Of a DNA stretch of 62,927 bases, positions 9,317 to 18,086 are shown piece by piece; positions within the stretch are counted from its first letter, which is position 1; every line of letters starts with the position of its first letter. The stretch comes from an uncultured bacterium. Lineage in GTDB: Bacteria; Planctomycetota; UBA1135; GCA-002686595. A program made the position numbers and the translations under genes. The stretch is taken from positions 1 to 62,927 of the forward strand of contig CALEMP010000129.1 of assembly GCA_937910685.1 (NCBI GenBank). The letters run 5' to 3'. Below the pieces are notes generated by a model, which was given only the letters and a program-made list of their open reading frames with translations, was not told where the DNA came from and ran no database searches.

Positions 9317-9816
9317 GCACCCCCAAGAAGGTGCTCTTGGGGACGGATTTGGCCCAGGTACTTCGCACTCACATGGAGCGCTTGGAACGGGTTATCCAGG
9401 TGCTTCCGCCCCAAGATTTTTGGTGGCGACCCCATGAGGAGAGCCTTTCAATTGGGATGATTCTTCTCCACCTAGAGGGCAACCTCCGTCAGTGGGTTTT
9501 GGCCGGGCTTGGAGGAGTGGAGGACACACGCCAACGGGCCAGTGAGTTCAGCGGTCAGTCCACCAAATCTGCGGTGCAAGTCTTCGACGACCTATCCAGC
9601 ACCCATGCCCGCTCTCTTGATGTGATTGCTTCCATCGAGGACCAAGACCTATCCCAAGAGCACACGATCCAAGGCTACTTGGTCACCACCCAAGCTGCCA
9701 TTTTGCATGTCACGGAGCATTTTTCCTGGCACGTGGGCCAAGCGGTTTGGATTGCCAAGGCCCGCGCTGGAAAGGGCCATGGACTCGCGTTTTACGACGA
9801 CGATCAGTTGGGTTAG
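9313..9816 (+). CDS. DinB-like four-helix bundle protein
   Basis: About 167 residues if translation begins at the TTG at 9313, which overlaps the preceding stop codon; GTG 9331 or ATG 9373 are alternatives. The metal-binding pattern of the DinB/DUF1572 family is visible: a His in the second helix (MILLHLEGNLRQW) and the late HxxxH (TEHFSWHVGQAVW). Family members are metal-dependent transferases or hydrolases, often thiol-related, or of unknown role. The reading frame is open further upstream, but that part overlaps the previous gene and is not credible coding sequence. Confidence 0.75.
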   Translation: MSTPKKVLLGTDLAQVLRTHMERLERVIQVLPPQDFWWRPHEESLSIGMILLHLEGNLRQWVLAGLGGVEDTRQRASEFSGQSTKSAVQVFDDLSSTHARSLDVIASIEDQDLSQEHTIQGYLVTTQAAILHVTEHFSWHVGQAVWIAKARAGKGHGLAFYDDDQLG

Positions 9817-9847
9817 CCGAGCCCCCGGGGGTTGCACCCGAAAGGCG

Positions 9848-11251
9848 TCAGTCCCTATTCAATCCCATCAACCCCAGCATCCGATCCCGTACGGAGGTCG
9901 CGAGCACGACGCCTCCGCTGGGCTCGGGGTTTTCCGTTCCCCAGTTCGCACTTGAGATCCAGACTGGGCCTTCGTTGGGTGTTTCGGGCAAGCGCCCGTG
10001 GCTGCCACGCACTAGGTCCTTGTCCACGGGAATCACATCCATCAGGTAGCGCATTCCCAAGCGCTTTTGTGCCAGCCGACGGGCCACGCGCACGATGGGC
10101 AGTTTCAGGTCCGGGTCGATGAACATTTCGAGCGGGTCGTAGCCTGGCTTGCGGTGGATATCGATGGTGTGGGCAAAGTCGGGCTCTTGGTCGGCGTCCA
10201 ACCAGTAGTAGTAGGTGAACCAACTGTCCTTTTCCGCCACGGCCACCAGGTCTCCGGCGTTGGGGTGCTTCAAACCCGCGGCTTCGAGGGATGGGCCTTC
10301 GAGGATGTCCTCCACCCCATCAAGGTCGCTCAGGACTTGGCGCGCCTCAGCCTTGGCGGCGTCGTCTTGGCAGTACACATGGGCGACTTGGTGATCGGCC
10401 AGGGCAAAGGCCCGGCTGCCGAACACATCGAGGGTTTCTCCTCCGGGGCCGCGCCGGGCGCTGAGTAGGCCGGCCTCCCGGAGGGCGCGGTTGATGTGCA
10501 CGGTACGCTGCACGGGTGTGATGGCGTACTCGCTCAGCACCAGGGTTTCTGCGCCCCGTGCGTCGGCCGCCTCCACGAGTTCTCCCACGAGCTTGTCGAG
10601 TTCCTCCAAAGCCGTAAGGGAACGGGGGTCGCTTGGACCGAAACGTTGGTGGTCGTAATCCAGGTGGGGTAGATAGACCAGGGTCAGGGTCGGGCGTTGG
10701 AGTTCCAGGGTTCGGATGGCGGCACGTGCGATCCAGCGGCTGGATGGCAAGCCGGCCTTGGGTCCCCAAAAGTCGAAGAACGGAAAAGCCCCCAGGTCGC
10801 CTTCCAATTCCTGGCCGAACTGTGTTGGCCAGGCGTAGGTCGCCGGGATCTTGCGGCCATCGGCGGGATAGTAGGGACGCGGCGTGATGGACCAATCCAC
10901 CGCGGCTCCCATGTTCCACCACCAAAAAAGTTTGGCGCAGGTGAAGGCCGGATCTCGTTGGCGTGCGGTCTCGTAGATTTTCTCGCCCTCCACCAGTGAG
11001 TTCGCCTGGCGCCAGAGGTTGACCTCGCCGGTGGAAGGCAGCCGCCAACCGTTGCCCACCGCCCCGTGTTCGGCAGGGGTGCGACCCGTCAAGAAAGTCG
11101 CCTGGGCGCTGCAGGTGACCGCGGGCAAAACCGCGGACAGGGGGGCCGAAACGCCGCGCTGGGCGAGGGCCCACAGGTTAGGCGTTTTCTCGGTCACTTG
11201 GGCCGAAGAGAGGCCAACACAATCAATCACTACCAGGGGACGCATGGACAT
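9848..11251 (-). CDS. Alkaline-phosphatase-superfamily phosphodiesterase/nucleotide pyrophosphatase-like protein
   Basis: A 467-residue enzyme of the type I phosphodiesterase/nucleotide pyrophosphatase family. Asp10 in LVVIDCVG and the nucleophile Thr46 in LPAVTCSAQATFLTG are in the expected places; HLDYDHQRFGP and the later AHTIDIH supply further metal ligands. The usual SDHG motif is replaced by SEYAI, so one metal site may differ. There is no signal peptide, which points to the cytoplasm. It is divergent from the Rieske gene; start codons ATG 11251 or 11245 are both possible. The substrate is unknown. Confidence 0.85.
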   Translation of the reverse strand: MSMRPLVVIDCVGLSSAQVTEKTPNLWALAQRGVSAPLSAVLPAVTCSAQATFLTGRTPAEHGAVGNGWRLPSTGEVNLWRQANSLVEGEKIYETARQRDPAFTCAKLFWWWNMGAAVDWSITPRPYYPADGRKIPATYAWPTQFGQELEGDLGAFPFFDFWGPKAGLPSSRWIARAAIRTLELQRPTLTLVYLPHLDYDHQRFGPSDPRSLTALEELDKLVGELVEAADARGAETLVLSEYAITPVQRTVHINRALREAGLLSARRGPGGETLDVFGSRAFALADHQVAHVYCQDDAAKAEARQVLSDLDGVEDILEGPSLEAAGLKHPNAGDLVAVAEKDSWFTYYYWLDADQEPDFAHTIDIHRKPGYDPLEMFIDPDLKLPIVRVARRLAQKRLGMRYLMDVIPVDKDLVRGSHGRLPETPNEGPVWISSANWGTENPEPSGGVVLATSVRDRMLGLMGLNRD

Positions 11252-11267
11252 TGCTCAAGAGGGTACC

Positions 11268-11630
11268 ATGCTTGGCATGTTCAAGAAATTGATGGGTTTA
11301 TTCGGCAGGCGACCCGTGGTGGTGCCAAATGCCGCTGGATTGCTAGAAGGCGAGGCGCGCACGATTGAGGTGGGGGATATGGGCTCTGACGGCCGTCAGA
11401 TCCTGCTCTGCCGGGTAGGGGGCGAAATCTTTGGCCTCGACACGCTCTGCCCCCATGCGGAGGGCGGCCGCCTTTCCCGCGGGCCCTTGCACGAGGGTCG
11501 ATTTGCGGTTTGCCCTATGCACAGCTACAAGTTCGACGTGAAGACCGGGGCCCCCCAGGACGTGAATTGCGGCCATGCCCGAACTGTGCGCTGTGAAGAG
11601 CGCGAGGGCAATATCGAGGTGTTCGCCTAG
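11268..11630 (+). CDS. Rieske-type [2Fe-2S] ferredoxin
   Basis: A 120-residue protein with a Rieske domain: CPH at 61-63 and CPMH at 82-85 give the two Cys and two His cluster ligands. No oxygenase catalytic domain follows, so this is a small electron carrier like NirD or the ferredoxin of a dioxygenase. The ATG at 11268 is chosen because AAGAGG sits about 5 nt before it, one of the few clear Shine-Dalgarno sequences here. It is divergent from the phosphodiesterase gene. Its partner reductase is not in the window. Confidence 0.9.
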   Translation: MLGMFKKLMGLFGRRPVVVPNAAGLLEGEARTIEVGDMGSDGRQILLCRVGGEIFGLDTLCPHAEGGRLSRGPLHEGRFAVCPMHSYKFDVKTGAPQDVNCGHARTVRCEEREGNIEVFA

Positions 11631-11638
11631 GGCAGCCG

Positions 11639-12013
11639 TCATCGGGATCGTAGCAGCGTCTGTTGGATCGTGAGCAGAACATGGTCGCCCACCGCTCGCG
11701 CCTCTTTGCCGTCACGGCTTGCACTGACCCGCAGCACGGAACCGCCTGTGGTGTGCAGGACGCATTCCACCTCGACCTCTGTATTTTGATAGGTCATGCG
11801 TGCGATCTGTCGGCCAGCGGGGAACTGGGCTTGACCGCCGGAGAGTTCGCGGAACACCGTGCGGATGACTGGCCAGGCGGCACTTGGGGGGGCGCTGATC
11901 ACCGAGCCATAGGTCTTGACCATTGCCCCTTCGTTTGCCTTGGGGCCGGCGCAGGCGAAGAGAGTTGCTGCGATCACCAAGGCGATCAGCGGGTATTGAT
12001 AAACGTGCTTCAC
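11639..12013 (-). CDS. Hypothetical lipoprotein
   Basis: A 124-residue small lipoprotein. The GTG at 12013 gives a signal peptide with lipobox TLFAC, the modified Cys at 21. The mature part (about 100 residues) has no motif I recognise. Upstream in-frame extension to 12250 would overlap the DUF983 gene and lose the signal peptide, so the short form is preferred. It is convergent with the Rieske gene, with 8 nt between them. Confidence 0.65.
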   Translation of the reverse strand: MKHVYQYPLIALVIAATLFACAGPKANEGAMVKTYGSVISAPPSAAWPVIRTVFRELSGGQAQFPAGRQIARMTYQNTEVEVECVLHTTGGSVLRVSASRDGKEARAVGDHVLLTIQQTLLRSR

Positions 12014-12106
12014 AGTGGGGGAGTCTAGGGTTTGTTTGGATGAAAGGGCTCGATCCTGCGGCGATTCATGAGGGGCTCCCCTCGTGATGGGGGCCGTGGA
12101 GCTAGA

Positions 12107-12523
12107 ATGGCCGGTATGTCGAGCCCAGAGCCTGAGGAATTCTCCGCCGAAGCCCCCACGATCCTCCGGGCTATGGGTCGTGCATTTTCCCGGCACTGTC
12201 CCCGCTGCGGCACGGGAGACATCTTGGAGTCGCGCTTCAGGCTGCTCCAAAGCTGCTCTGACTGCGGGCTTTGCTATCGCAAGGAATCCGGGGCCATGAC
12301 TGGGCAGATGTACTTGACAGCGATCATCACCGAGATCTTCACGGCGGTTTTGGTCCTGGTGGTGTTCTTCTTGACGGATCTGGACACCCTATCTTCGATC
12401 GCTTTGGGCTTACCCTTGGTGGTCTTGTTCAGTTACCTCGTGTTGCCCATCAGCATGTGTATTTGGGTGGCGGTGGAGTACGTCACCGATCGTGTGGGTG
12501 AGGCAGCGGATCATTCGCTCTAG
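12107..12523 (+). CDS. DUF983 zinc-ribbon membrane protein
   Basis: A 138-residue DUF983 protein. An N-terminal zinc ribbon has C31/C34 (CPRCG) and C50/C53 (CSDCG), followed by two membrane segments at about 66-90 and 95-120. ATG 12107 is preferred because GGAG at 12098-12101 lies 5 nt upstream; ATG 12116 is also in frame. The family is widespread and has no firmly known function. It ends 11 nt before mutM. Confidence 0.85.
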   Translation: MAGMSSPEPEEFSAEAPTILRAMGRAFSRHCPRCGTGDILESRFRLLQSCSDCGLCYRKESGAMTGQMYLTAIITEIFTAVLVLVVFFLTDLDTLSSIALGLPLVVLFSYLVLPISMCIWVAVEYVTDRVGEAADHSL

Positions 12524-12534
12524 ACCTGTAAACC

Positions 12535-13401
12535 GTGCCTGAACTCCCCGAAGTAGAAACCACCCTGCGCCTTGTGCGGAGCGGGCTTGTAGGACGCACC
12601 ATCCGAGGGACGCAAGTGGAGTGGGTACGCACCCTGGGGGGGATTGGAACGGATGAGTTTGCACGGGGAGTCACGGGTGCCACGATTGAATCGGCGACGC
12701 GCAGGGCCAAGTACATTCGCCTTGATCTGAAACAACCAGGGAAAGGCTCTCGGGGTCAAGATGGGGGCAGCATCTTGATTCACCTACGCATGTCAGGGCG
12801 ACTGTTGCTTGGACGGCAAGGGACCCAGGCCCCTAGGTGGCGCAGGGTTTCACTGGAGCTGGATCGGGGCATGCTGCACTTTGTGGATGTGCGCAAGTTC
12901 GGGCGTTTTGTTTGGACCACTACCCCGGACGCGGATTTGGCGCATCTGGGCCCCGAGCCCTTAAGCGATGCCTTTACTCCCTCTTGGCTGTACGAGGCTC
13001 TCCGTCAACGCAAGCGGCACATGAAGCCCCTGCTTCTGGATCAGGCATTCCTCGCGGGCCTTGGGAACATCTACGTGGACGAGGCCTTGCACCAGGCGGG
13101 ACTGCACCCTCTGACCGCCGCTTGTCGGGTTTCGAAGGCCCGGGCGCAGAGACTCCACGGGGTGATCCAGGAGATCTTGGAACAGGCAATCGAGAGGGAG
13201 GGATCTTCCTTTGACGGGTTCTATGTCACTCCGGAGGGCAATCCAGGAGCCTACCAGCACCAGTTTCAGGTCTATGGTCGGCAGGGTCAGCCCTGTGGAA
13301 CCTGCGGGCGGGCGCTGATCAAGATCCTGGTGGCTCAACGGGGAACGCATTTTTGCACCCGCTGCCAGCCAGCCCCCAGGAAACTCCCCTCGAACAGGTG
13401 A
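12535..13401 (+). CDS. mutM: Formamidopyrimidine-DNA glycosylase
   Basis: A 288-residue Fpg/Nei glycosylase that removes oxidised purines such as 8-oxoguanine and nicks the abasic site. After a GTG start the protein begins PELPEVE, giving the catalytic Pro2 and Glu3. The helix-two-turn-helix region (LLDQAFLAGLGNIYVDEAL) and the C-terminal zinc finger (CGTCGR ... FCTRCQ) are intact. It lies between the DUF983 and EF-P-like genes on the same strand and is probably transcribed with the former. Confidence 0.96.
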   Translation: MPELPEVETTLRLVRSGLVGRTIRGTQVEWVRTLGGIGTDEFARGVTGATIESATRRAKYIRLDLKQPGKGSRGQDGGSILIHLRMSGRLLLGRQGTQAPRWRRVSLELDRGMLHFVDVRKFGRFVWTTTPDADLAHLGPEPLSDAFTPSWLYEALRQRKRHMKPLLLDQAFLAGLGNIYVDEALHQAGLHPLTAACRVSKARAQRLHGVIQEILEQAIEREGSSFDGFYVTPEGNPGAYQHQFQVYGRQGQPCGTCGRALIKILVAQRGTHFCTRCQPAPRKLPSNR

Positions 13402-13434
13402 TTCGGGATGTTGGGGCAGTAGAATACCGCTCCC

Positions 13435-14004
13435 ATGATCGACACCACCAACTTCAAGAAGGGCATTTGCCTGGTTTACAAGGGCGGCCCCTGCGTCATT
13501 GTTTCCTATACGGTTTCCACTCCGACCGCCCGGGGCGGGAATTCGATTTTTAAGACCAAGCTGCGCAACCTGCTCACTGGACAGATCCTGAACGATTCGA
13601 TTCGTTCCGGGGAGAAATTTGAGGAAGTCGACATGGAACGCCACCTGTGCAGCTATCTCTACAGCGATGGATCGAGCTGGTTCTTCATGGATGACGAAAC
13701 CTATGAGCAATTCGATCTGACCCAAGACCAAATGGCCGGCGATGATGGTTACATCAGCGACGGCGTCGAGGGCGTGCAAGCGGTTTTGATCGACGGCAAC
13801 GTGGTTGGCATCCAAATGCCCATTGGCGTGATCCTGACCGTGGTGGAGTGTGACCCCACCATCAAGGGTGCCTCTGCCCAAGCACAATTGAAGCCCGCGG
13901 TTTGCGACACCGGCTTCAGCGTGCAGGTGCCACCCTATGTGGAAGCCGGGGAGCGCATCCGCGTGGACACCCGCGACGGCCGTTTCATCGAGCGAGCCAA
14001 GTGA
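13435..14004 (+). CDS. Elongation factor P family protein, YeiP/EfpL-like
   Basis: A 189-residue EF-P family protein with the three-domain length that relieves ribosome stalling at proline stretches. The loop that reaches the peptidyl-transferase centre reads STPTARGGNS with Arg33 at the tip, like the SPTARGAAT loop of E. coli YeiP/EfpL and unlike the PGKG loop of canonical EF-P. Later segments (IKGASAQAQLKP, GERIRVDTRDGRF) also suit the family. No earP or epmA modification gene is adjacent. TAGAAT at 13420-13425 lies 9 nt before the ATG, and a terminator follows the stop. Confidence 0.92.
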   Translation: MIDTTNFKKGICLVYKGGPCVIVSYTVSTPTARGGNSIFKTKLRNLLTGQILNDSIRSGEKFEEVDMERHLCSYLYSDGSSWFFMDDETYEQFDLTQDQMAGDDGYISDGVEGVQAVLIDGNVVGIQMPIGVILTVVECDPTIKGASAQAQLKPAVCDTGFSVQVPPYVEAGERIRVDTRDGRFIERAK

Positions 14005-14008
14005 GCCA

Positions 14009-14038
14009 AGGAGCGTCAGGCTCCTCTCGCTTCTTTTG
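14009..14038 (+). terminator. Rho-independent terminator after the EF-P-like gene
   Basis: A six-pair stem AGGAGC/GCTCCT with loop GTCAG (14009-14025) is followed by a T-rich stretch ending at 14038. It lies 5 nt after the stop codon and before the convergent gene. Confidence 0.65.
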
Positions 14039-14077
14039 ACTAGGAAAGGTGCCCGGTGCGGGAGTGTACCGGTGGCC

Positions 14078-14554
14078 TCAACCTTTCAATCGGTCGCGCC
14101 AGGCTGCTTCGACTTCAGGGACTTGGGGCCATTGTTCGCTGCAGAGGGACAGGTATAGGGTCACGTCCGCCGCGTCGTACTTTCCATCCAGGTCCGTCAG
14201 GGCCGCATCCAGCTTGGTGGGGTCCGGCTGGGCCTCGGTGACGTTGGAGATCATGCCCTCGTCGTGCTCGACTCCCACCGCGTCCAGGAAGTCGACGACC
14301 AATTGTTTTTGTTTGGTGAAGAGATAGGTGCCGAAGAGCTCGTAGCACATCTCGGCATTGGCGGCTGCGTCAAGGATGCGCCGCGCTCGTTGGGCGCGCT
14401 TGGCTAGGGGCAGCTTGGCGATTGCCTGGGGTCGAAAATTCAGGGCCTGGGCCACTTCTCCGTCAAGGGGTCCGAATCCGTCGCGCACGAGGGCTTCGTA
14501 GATGGACAGGAAACGCTCGTCTGTGAGCAGCCGGAGTTGTTCGATAACTTTCAT
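14078..14554 (-). CDS. Hypothetical protein
   Basis: A 158-residue protein, mainly helical by composition, with no signal peptide, membrane segment or recognised motif. It begins MKVIEQLRLL and has one Cys-containing region (NAEMCYELFG). It faces the EF-P-like gene and is divergent from the transporter gene downstream. The frame is open with normal codon use for this genome and no competing frame. Function unknown. Confidence 0.6.
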   Translation of the reverse strand: MKVIEQLRLLTDERFLSIYEALVRDGFGPLDGEVAQALNFRPQAIAKLPLAKRAQRARRILDAAANAEMCYELFGTYLFTKQKQLVVDFLDAVGVEHDEGMISNVTEAQPDPTKLDAALTDLDGKYDAADVTLYLSLCSEQWPQVPEVEAAWRDRLKG

Positions 14555-14651
14555 GGGGCAGGGATTCTAACCACGGGAGCATGCGGTCGAGGGTCTCGAA
14601 TGGCTTCAATTGCCTTCCTGGTCCTTGTGCCTGACCTCTTGGCGAGCGAAG

Positions 14652-15479
14652 ATGGCCGCCATGTCCGAAATTCGCCACGAGCTAACTCCAGCCCAGCCGT
14701 TCTCCCGGCGCGAGGCCACCTATGCCTTCATGGCCGCCCTCTTCGTGGTTGCCCTGGTCCTGACCAATGTGATTGGCACCAAACTGTTTGTGGTGGACTT
14801 GGATCTTCCCACCACGGGGTTCTTGGGTTGGATTTGCGCGCCCCTGAATTTCTTTGAGGGAGAGACCCTGACCTCGGGGATCTTGACCTATCCCTTGACC
14901 TTTCTATTGACTGATTTGGTCAGCGAGATCTGGGGCAAGCGGCGGGCGAGCATAATGGTGATCTTTGGCTTCGTCATGAGCCTCATGATGCTGGGCATTT
15001 TGCAGATGGCCGTGCGCTTGAGCCCCAGCCCTTACTGGACCCAGAGTGGTTTTGGATTGGAGGATGCGGCTCAAATGCAAAATGCCTTTGCCGCTGTCTT
15101 TGCTAATCCGGGTGTGCTGCTTGGGGCGTCCATGTGCGCTTATTTAGTGGCTCAGTTGTTTGATGTGCGCCTCTACCACTTTTGGTGGCGCGTGACCAAG
15201 GGCAGTCACATGTGGATCCGCAACAATGGCTCCACAGGGGTGAGCCAACTGGTGGATACGATCATCGTCAACGGGATCTTCCTGCACTTTGGTACGGGCT
15301 TCGGCCCAGAAAACGGCTGGGACTTTGAGCGCATCGTCCATGTGATCTGGGTGGTCTATCTCTTCAAGCTCATGCTGGCCCTGATCGACACGCCGTTGAT
15401 CTATGGAGGAAAGTACCTGCTGGAGAGGTTCTTGGGGATCGCCCACGACCCCGGTCGGGTGAATCCGCCCTTGGCCTAG
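14652..15479 (+). CDS. Queuosine precursor transporter (QPT/YhhQ family)
   Basis: About 275 residues with six or so membrane segments. The family hallmarks are NVIGTK in the first helix, the LLTDLVSEIWGKRRA signature after the second or third helix, and NNGSTGVSQLVDTIIVN near the middle. Such proteins import queuosine precursors (preQ0/preQ1 or queuine) for tRNA modification. Two candidate ATGs, 14652 and 14661, are in frame. No queuosine synthesis gene is close, although dus, miaE and a SpoU-type methyltransferase for tRNA occur within 11 kb. Confidence 0.88.
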   Translation: MAAMSEIRHELTPAQPFSRREATYAFMAALFVVALVLTNVIGTKLFVVDLDLPTTGFLGWICAPLNFFEGETLTSGILTYPLTFLLTDLVSEIWGKRRASIMVIFGFVMSLMMLGILQMAVRLSPSPYWTQSGFGLEDAAQMQNAFAAVFANPGVLLGASMCAYLVAQLFDVRLYHFWWRVTKGSHMWIRNNGSTGVSQLVDTIIVNGIFLHFGTGFGPENGWDFERIVHVIWVVYLFKLMLALIDTPLIYGGKYLLERFLGIAHDPGRVNPPLA

Positions 15480-15489
15480 TCCCAAATGA

Positions 15490-15580
15490 ATTCGGCCACC
15501 TGGCAGAAACCCACATGCGTCCGGCTGTAATCCTAAAGGCTACAGCTGGACAGGCCTGGAATTCTGCTAGGTGGCCGAAT
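15490..15580 (+). ncRNA. Nested hairpin element between convergent genes
   Basis: A 19-nt arm at 15490-15508 pairs fully with 15562-15580, and inside it an 11-nt arm at 15519-15529 pairs fully with 15541-15551. The two internal strands between the stems are both 10 nt. Each stem has one non-Watson-Crick pair, and both are G-U when read as plus-strand RNA but A-C on the minus strand, so the plus-strand RNA is the likely structured form. It lies 11 nt after the transporter stop codon and has no T-tract. It could be a 3'-UTR structure, terminator or small RNA. Confidence 0.55.
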
Positions 15581-15603
15581 CCGTTTGGATTAGACCGCTT
15601 GGG

Positions 15604-16107
15604 CTAGTCGTTCGAGTCCACCGAAGACTGAGTCTCGGTGGAAGCCTCTCCTGCTTCGCAAGCCAAGACCGTGACGCACATGCGTACCGATTGGCCGGCT
15701 AGGGGGTGGTTGAAGTCGAGGATCACGGCTTCGGGGTTGATGTCGATGATCAGAGCGGTGATCGGGTCCTCGGGGATTTCCTCCTCCGACTCGCCTTCTT
15801 CCCCTTCGAATTGCAGTTCCACCGATTCGCCCACGGTGAAATTGTCCGCCTCGGGGAACTCTGCCCGCGGGACGGTTTCGATGCGGTCGGGGTCGATTTC
15901 GCCAAAGGCATCTTCGCCGGCTAAAGTCAGGTCCAGCTTGGCACCTACCTCAAGGCCAGCGAGGGCGTTGTCGATTCCGAGGGGCAATTCGCCGGAGCCC
16001 ACAATGGTTTCCACCGGGCCTCCTTCTTCGCTGGACTCGAACAACTCGCCAGTGGCGTCAAATACTTGATATTCCAGGCGCACAAGCGCTCCTTCTTCTA
16101 CTTTCAT
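15604..16107 (-). CDS. SlyD-like FKBP-type peptidyl-prolyl isomerase
   Basis: A 167-residue FKBP of the SlyD type. It has the N-terminal VRLEYQVFDATGELFESS strand, the GxxxLPLGIDNALAGLEVG segment, an acidic insert-in-flap region (about 70-120, rich in Glu) and NHPLAG as in SlyD. The metal-binding His-rich tail of E. coli SlyD is absent; the tail is Ser/Glu-rich. These proteins catalyse proline isomerisation and act as chaperones. It overlaps the upstream speA by 4 nt, so the two are translationally coupled. Confidence 0.9.
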   Translation of the reverse strand: MKVEEGALVRLEYQVFDATGELFESSEEGGPVETIVGSGELPLGIDNALAGLEVGAKLDLTLAGEDAFGEIDPDRIETVPRAEFPEADNFTVGESVELQFEGEEGESEEEIPEDPITALIIDINPEAVILDFNHPLAGQSVRMCVTVLACEAGEASTETQSSVDSND

Positions 16108-18056
16108 GGTTGTTTAATTTTGCTAGGCCGTGAAGCCGGGGAATTCTGATGGGTTAGGTAAGTGTATCCACGCAGGCCCGCTTCATAGCGTTCCCAAAAT
16201 GCGGCGGATTCCTCGTAGGTCATATGCCCTGCTTCGAGGGCGTTTTCCACGTGCTGGCGCAGGTTGCGCAGCAGGTCTTCTTCAAAGTACTCCACATAGG
16301 AAAGCACTTCCTTGACGCGGTCGCCGCGCAAGATGTTGGAGAGCCGGGGTTTGCCGCGCTCATCAAGGTCCACATGCACGGTGTTTGTGTCGCCAAAGAG
16401 GTTGTGCATGTCTCCCAAGATTTCCTGGTAGGCGCCGGTCAGGAAAAATCCCAGGTAGTAGGGCGCGGATTCCGTCGGGGTGTGCACTTCGAGCACGTCT
16501 TTGGTGCCCTGTTGATCTAGGAAACGGCCAATGCGTCCGTCCGAATCGCATGTCAGGTCCGCAAGCGTGGCGCGTTTAGTGGGTTCTTCGGTCAGCCGCT
16601 GGATGGGCATCACCGGGAAAACCTGGTCGATGGCCCAGGCGTCTGGCAGGGACTGGAAAATCGACATGTTGACGAAGTAGGTGTCGGAGAGGGTTAGCTC
16701 CAAACCTTGCATGTCCTCGGGCACCACGTCCATTTGTCGCACGACTTTCAATACACCGTTGGTTGCGCGCCAAAAGTGCTCTTCCACTTGGCCGCGCTGT
16801 ACCAGACTGAGCAGGCCCGTTTCGAACAAGAGCCCTGCTTTCTCGCGCAGGTCAAGGGCGTCGTGGTAGCGCTCTTGGGCATTGGCTTCGGTGAGTCCAG
16901 TGGCCAAGACCGCGATTTCGCGCACCACATCGGGGGCATCCTTGGTCAGGGGCTGGGGATCGTGGCCGTCCTCAAAGGAGGAGACGCCGACGACTTCGGC
17001 CACTAAGACCGCGTGGTGGGCGGCGACGGCCCGCCCTGATTCGGAGACGATTGTCGGTGGGGCGATGTCGTGCTTGCGGCAGGCCTCGCCCACGCCCCAG
17101 ACCACATCGTTGGCGTATTCCTGCAGGGAGTAATTCATGGTGGAATCGCTGTCCACCGAGTCCCCTTCGTAGTTGACCCCAAGGCCTCCGCCCACATCGA
17201 ACCAATCGATCTTGCAGCCGAGTTCGTTCAGGCCCACAAAGATATTGGTGGCTTCTCTCAAGGCTTGCTTGAGGGAACGGATTTGTGTGATCTGGCTGCC
17301 GATATGAAAGTGCAAGAGGCGCAGGCAAGGGAGCATGCCGCGTTCTTGAAGAGTCTCGGTCACCGCCACGATTTCTCTGGCGGTCAAGCCAAACTTGGAA
17401 CGGTCGCCGGCGGAGTCTTTCCACCGGCCGGACCCACGGGTGGTCAGTTTGCTGCGCACACCGATCACGGGTTGGATGCCTAGGCGGTCCGACGCGGCCA
17501 GAATTGTGTCGAGCTCGGTGAGTTTCTCGACCACCAACACCGCGGTGATGCCCAAGTGCGAGGCCAAGAGAGCCATTTCTACGTATTCATGATCCTTGTA
17601 CCCGTTGCAGATCATCAGGGCGGCTCCCCCGGCCTGGATCGAAATCCCTGCGATCAATTCCGGCTTGCTGCCCACTTCGAGGCCCATGTTGTAGGACCGG
17701 CCTTCTGCCAAAAGGGCTTCTACCACATGGCGCTCTTGGTTGACCTTGATGGGATACACGCCTTGGTAGGGAGCGCGATAATCGTATTCCCTGCGGGCGC
17801 GGTTGAAGGCCGTGTTGATCTGGCGCACCCGCGCGCGGAGGATTCCATCGAAGCGCAGCAGGAGCGGGGCAGCGACGCCCCGGCGCCGGATCTCGCCAAT
17901 CAACTTGGGCAGATCAATGGCGTCCCCCGCGGGGCCATCAGGAGACACCGTGAGGTTGCCCTCAGGACTGATTCTAAAAAAGGGCTGGCCCCAAGCGGAG
18001 AGATTGTAGAGCTCCTCGCTTTTCTCAGCAGTCCAGTTGTGGGGGGGGGTAGTCAT
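16104..18056 (-). CDS. speA: Biosynthetic arginine decarboxylase
   Basis: A 650-residue PLP-dependent arginine decarboxylase of the SpeA family (alanine-racemase fold), making agmatine for polyamine synthesis. The PLP lysine is K104 in YPIKVNQ; the FDVGGGLGVNYEG glycine-rich phosphate-binding segment and the C-terminal SDTYFVNMSIFQSLPDAWAI signature are intact, and the length is typical. A perfect TATAAT on the minus strand (18087-18092) lies about 30 nt upstream of the ATG. A slyD-like gene follows with a 4-nt overlap; no agmatinase gene is nearby. Confidence 0.97.
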   Translation of the reverse strand: MTTPPHNWTAEKSEELYNLSAWGQPFFRISPEGNLTVSPDGPAGDAIDLPKLIGEIRRRGVAAPLLLRFDGILRARVRQINTAFNRARREYDYRAPYQGVYPIKVNQERHVVEALLAEGRSYNMGLEVGSKPELIAGISIQAGGAALMICNGYKDHEYVEMALLASHLGITAVLVVEKLTELDTILAASDRLGIQPVIGVRSKLTTRGSGRWKDSAGDRSKFGLTAREIVAVTETLQERGMLPCLRLLHFHIGSQITQIRSLKQALREATNIFVGLNELGCKIDWFDVGGGLGVNYEGDSVDSDSTMNYSLQEYANDVVWGVGEACRKHDIAPPTIVSESGRAVAAHHAVLVAEVVGVSSFEDGHDPQPLTKDAPDVVREIAVLATGLTEANAQERYHDALDLREKAGLLFETGLLSLVQRGQVEEHFWRATNGVLKVVRQMDVVPEDMQGLELTLSDTYFVNMSIFQSLPDAWAIDQVFPVMPIQRLTEEPTKRATLADLTCDSDGRIGRFLDQQGTKDVLEVHTPTESAPYYLGFFLTGAYQEILGDMHNLFGDTNTVHVDLDERGKPRLSNILRGDRVKEVLSYVEYFEEDLLRNLRQHVENALEAGHMTYEESAAFWERYEAGLRGYTYLTHQNSPASRPSKIKQP

Positions 18057-18086
18057 AGGTTTGAGTTGCTTCGGTTGAACTCGGCG

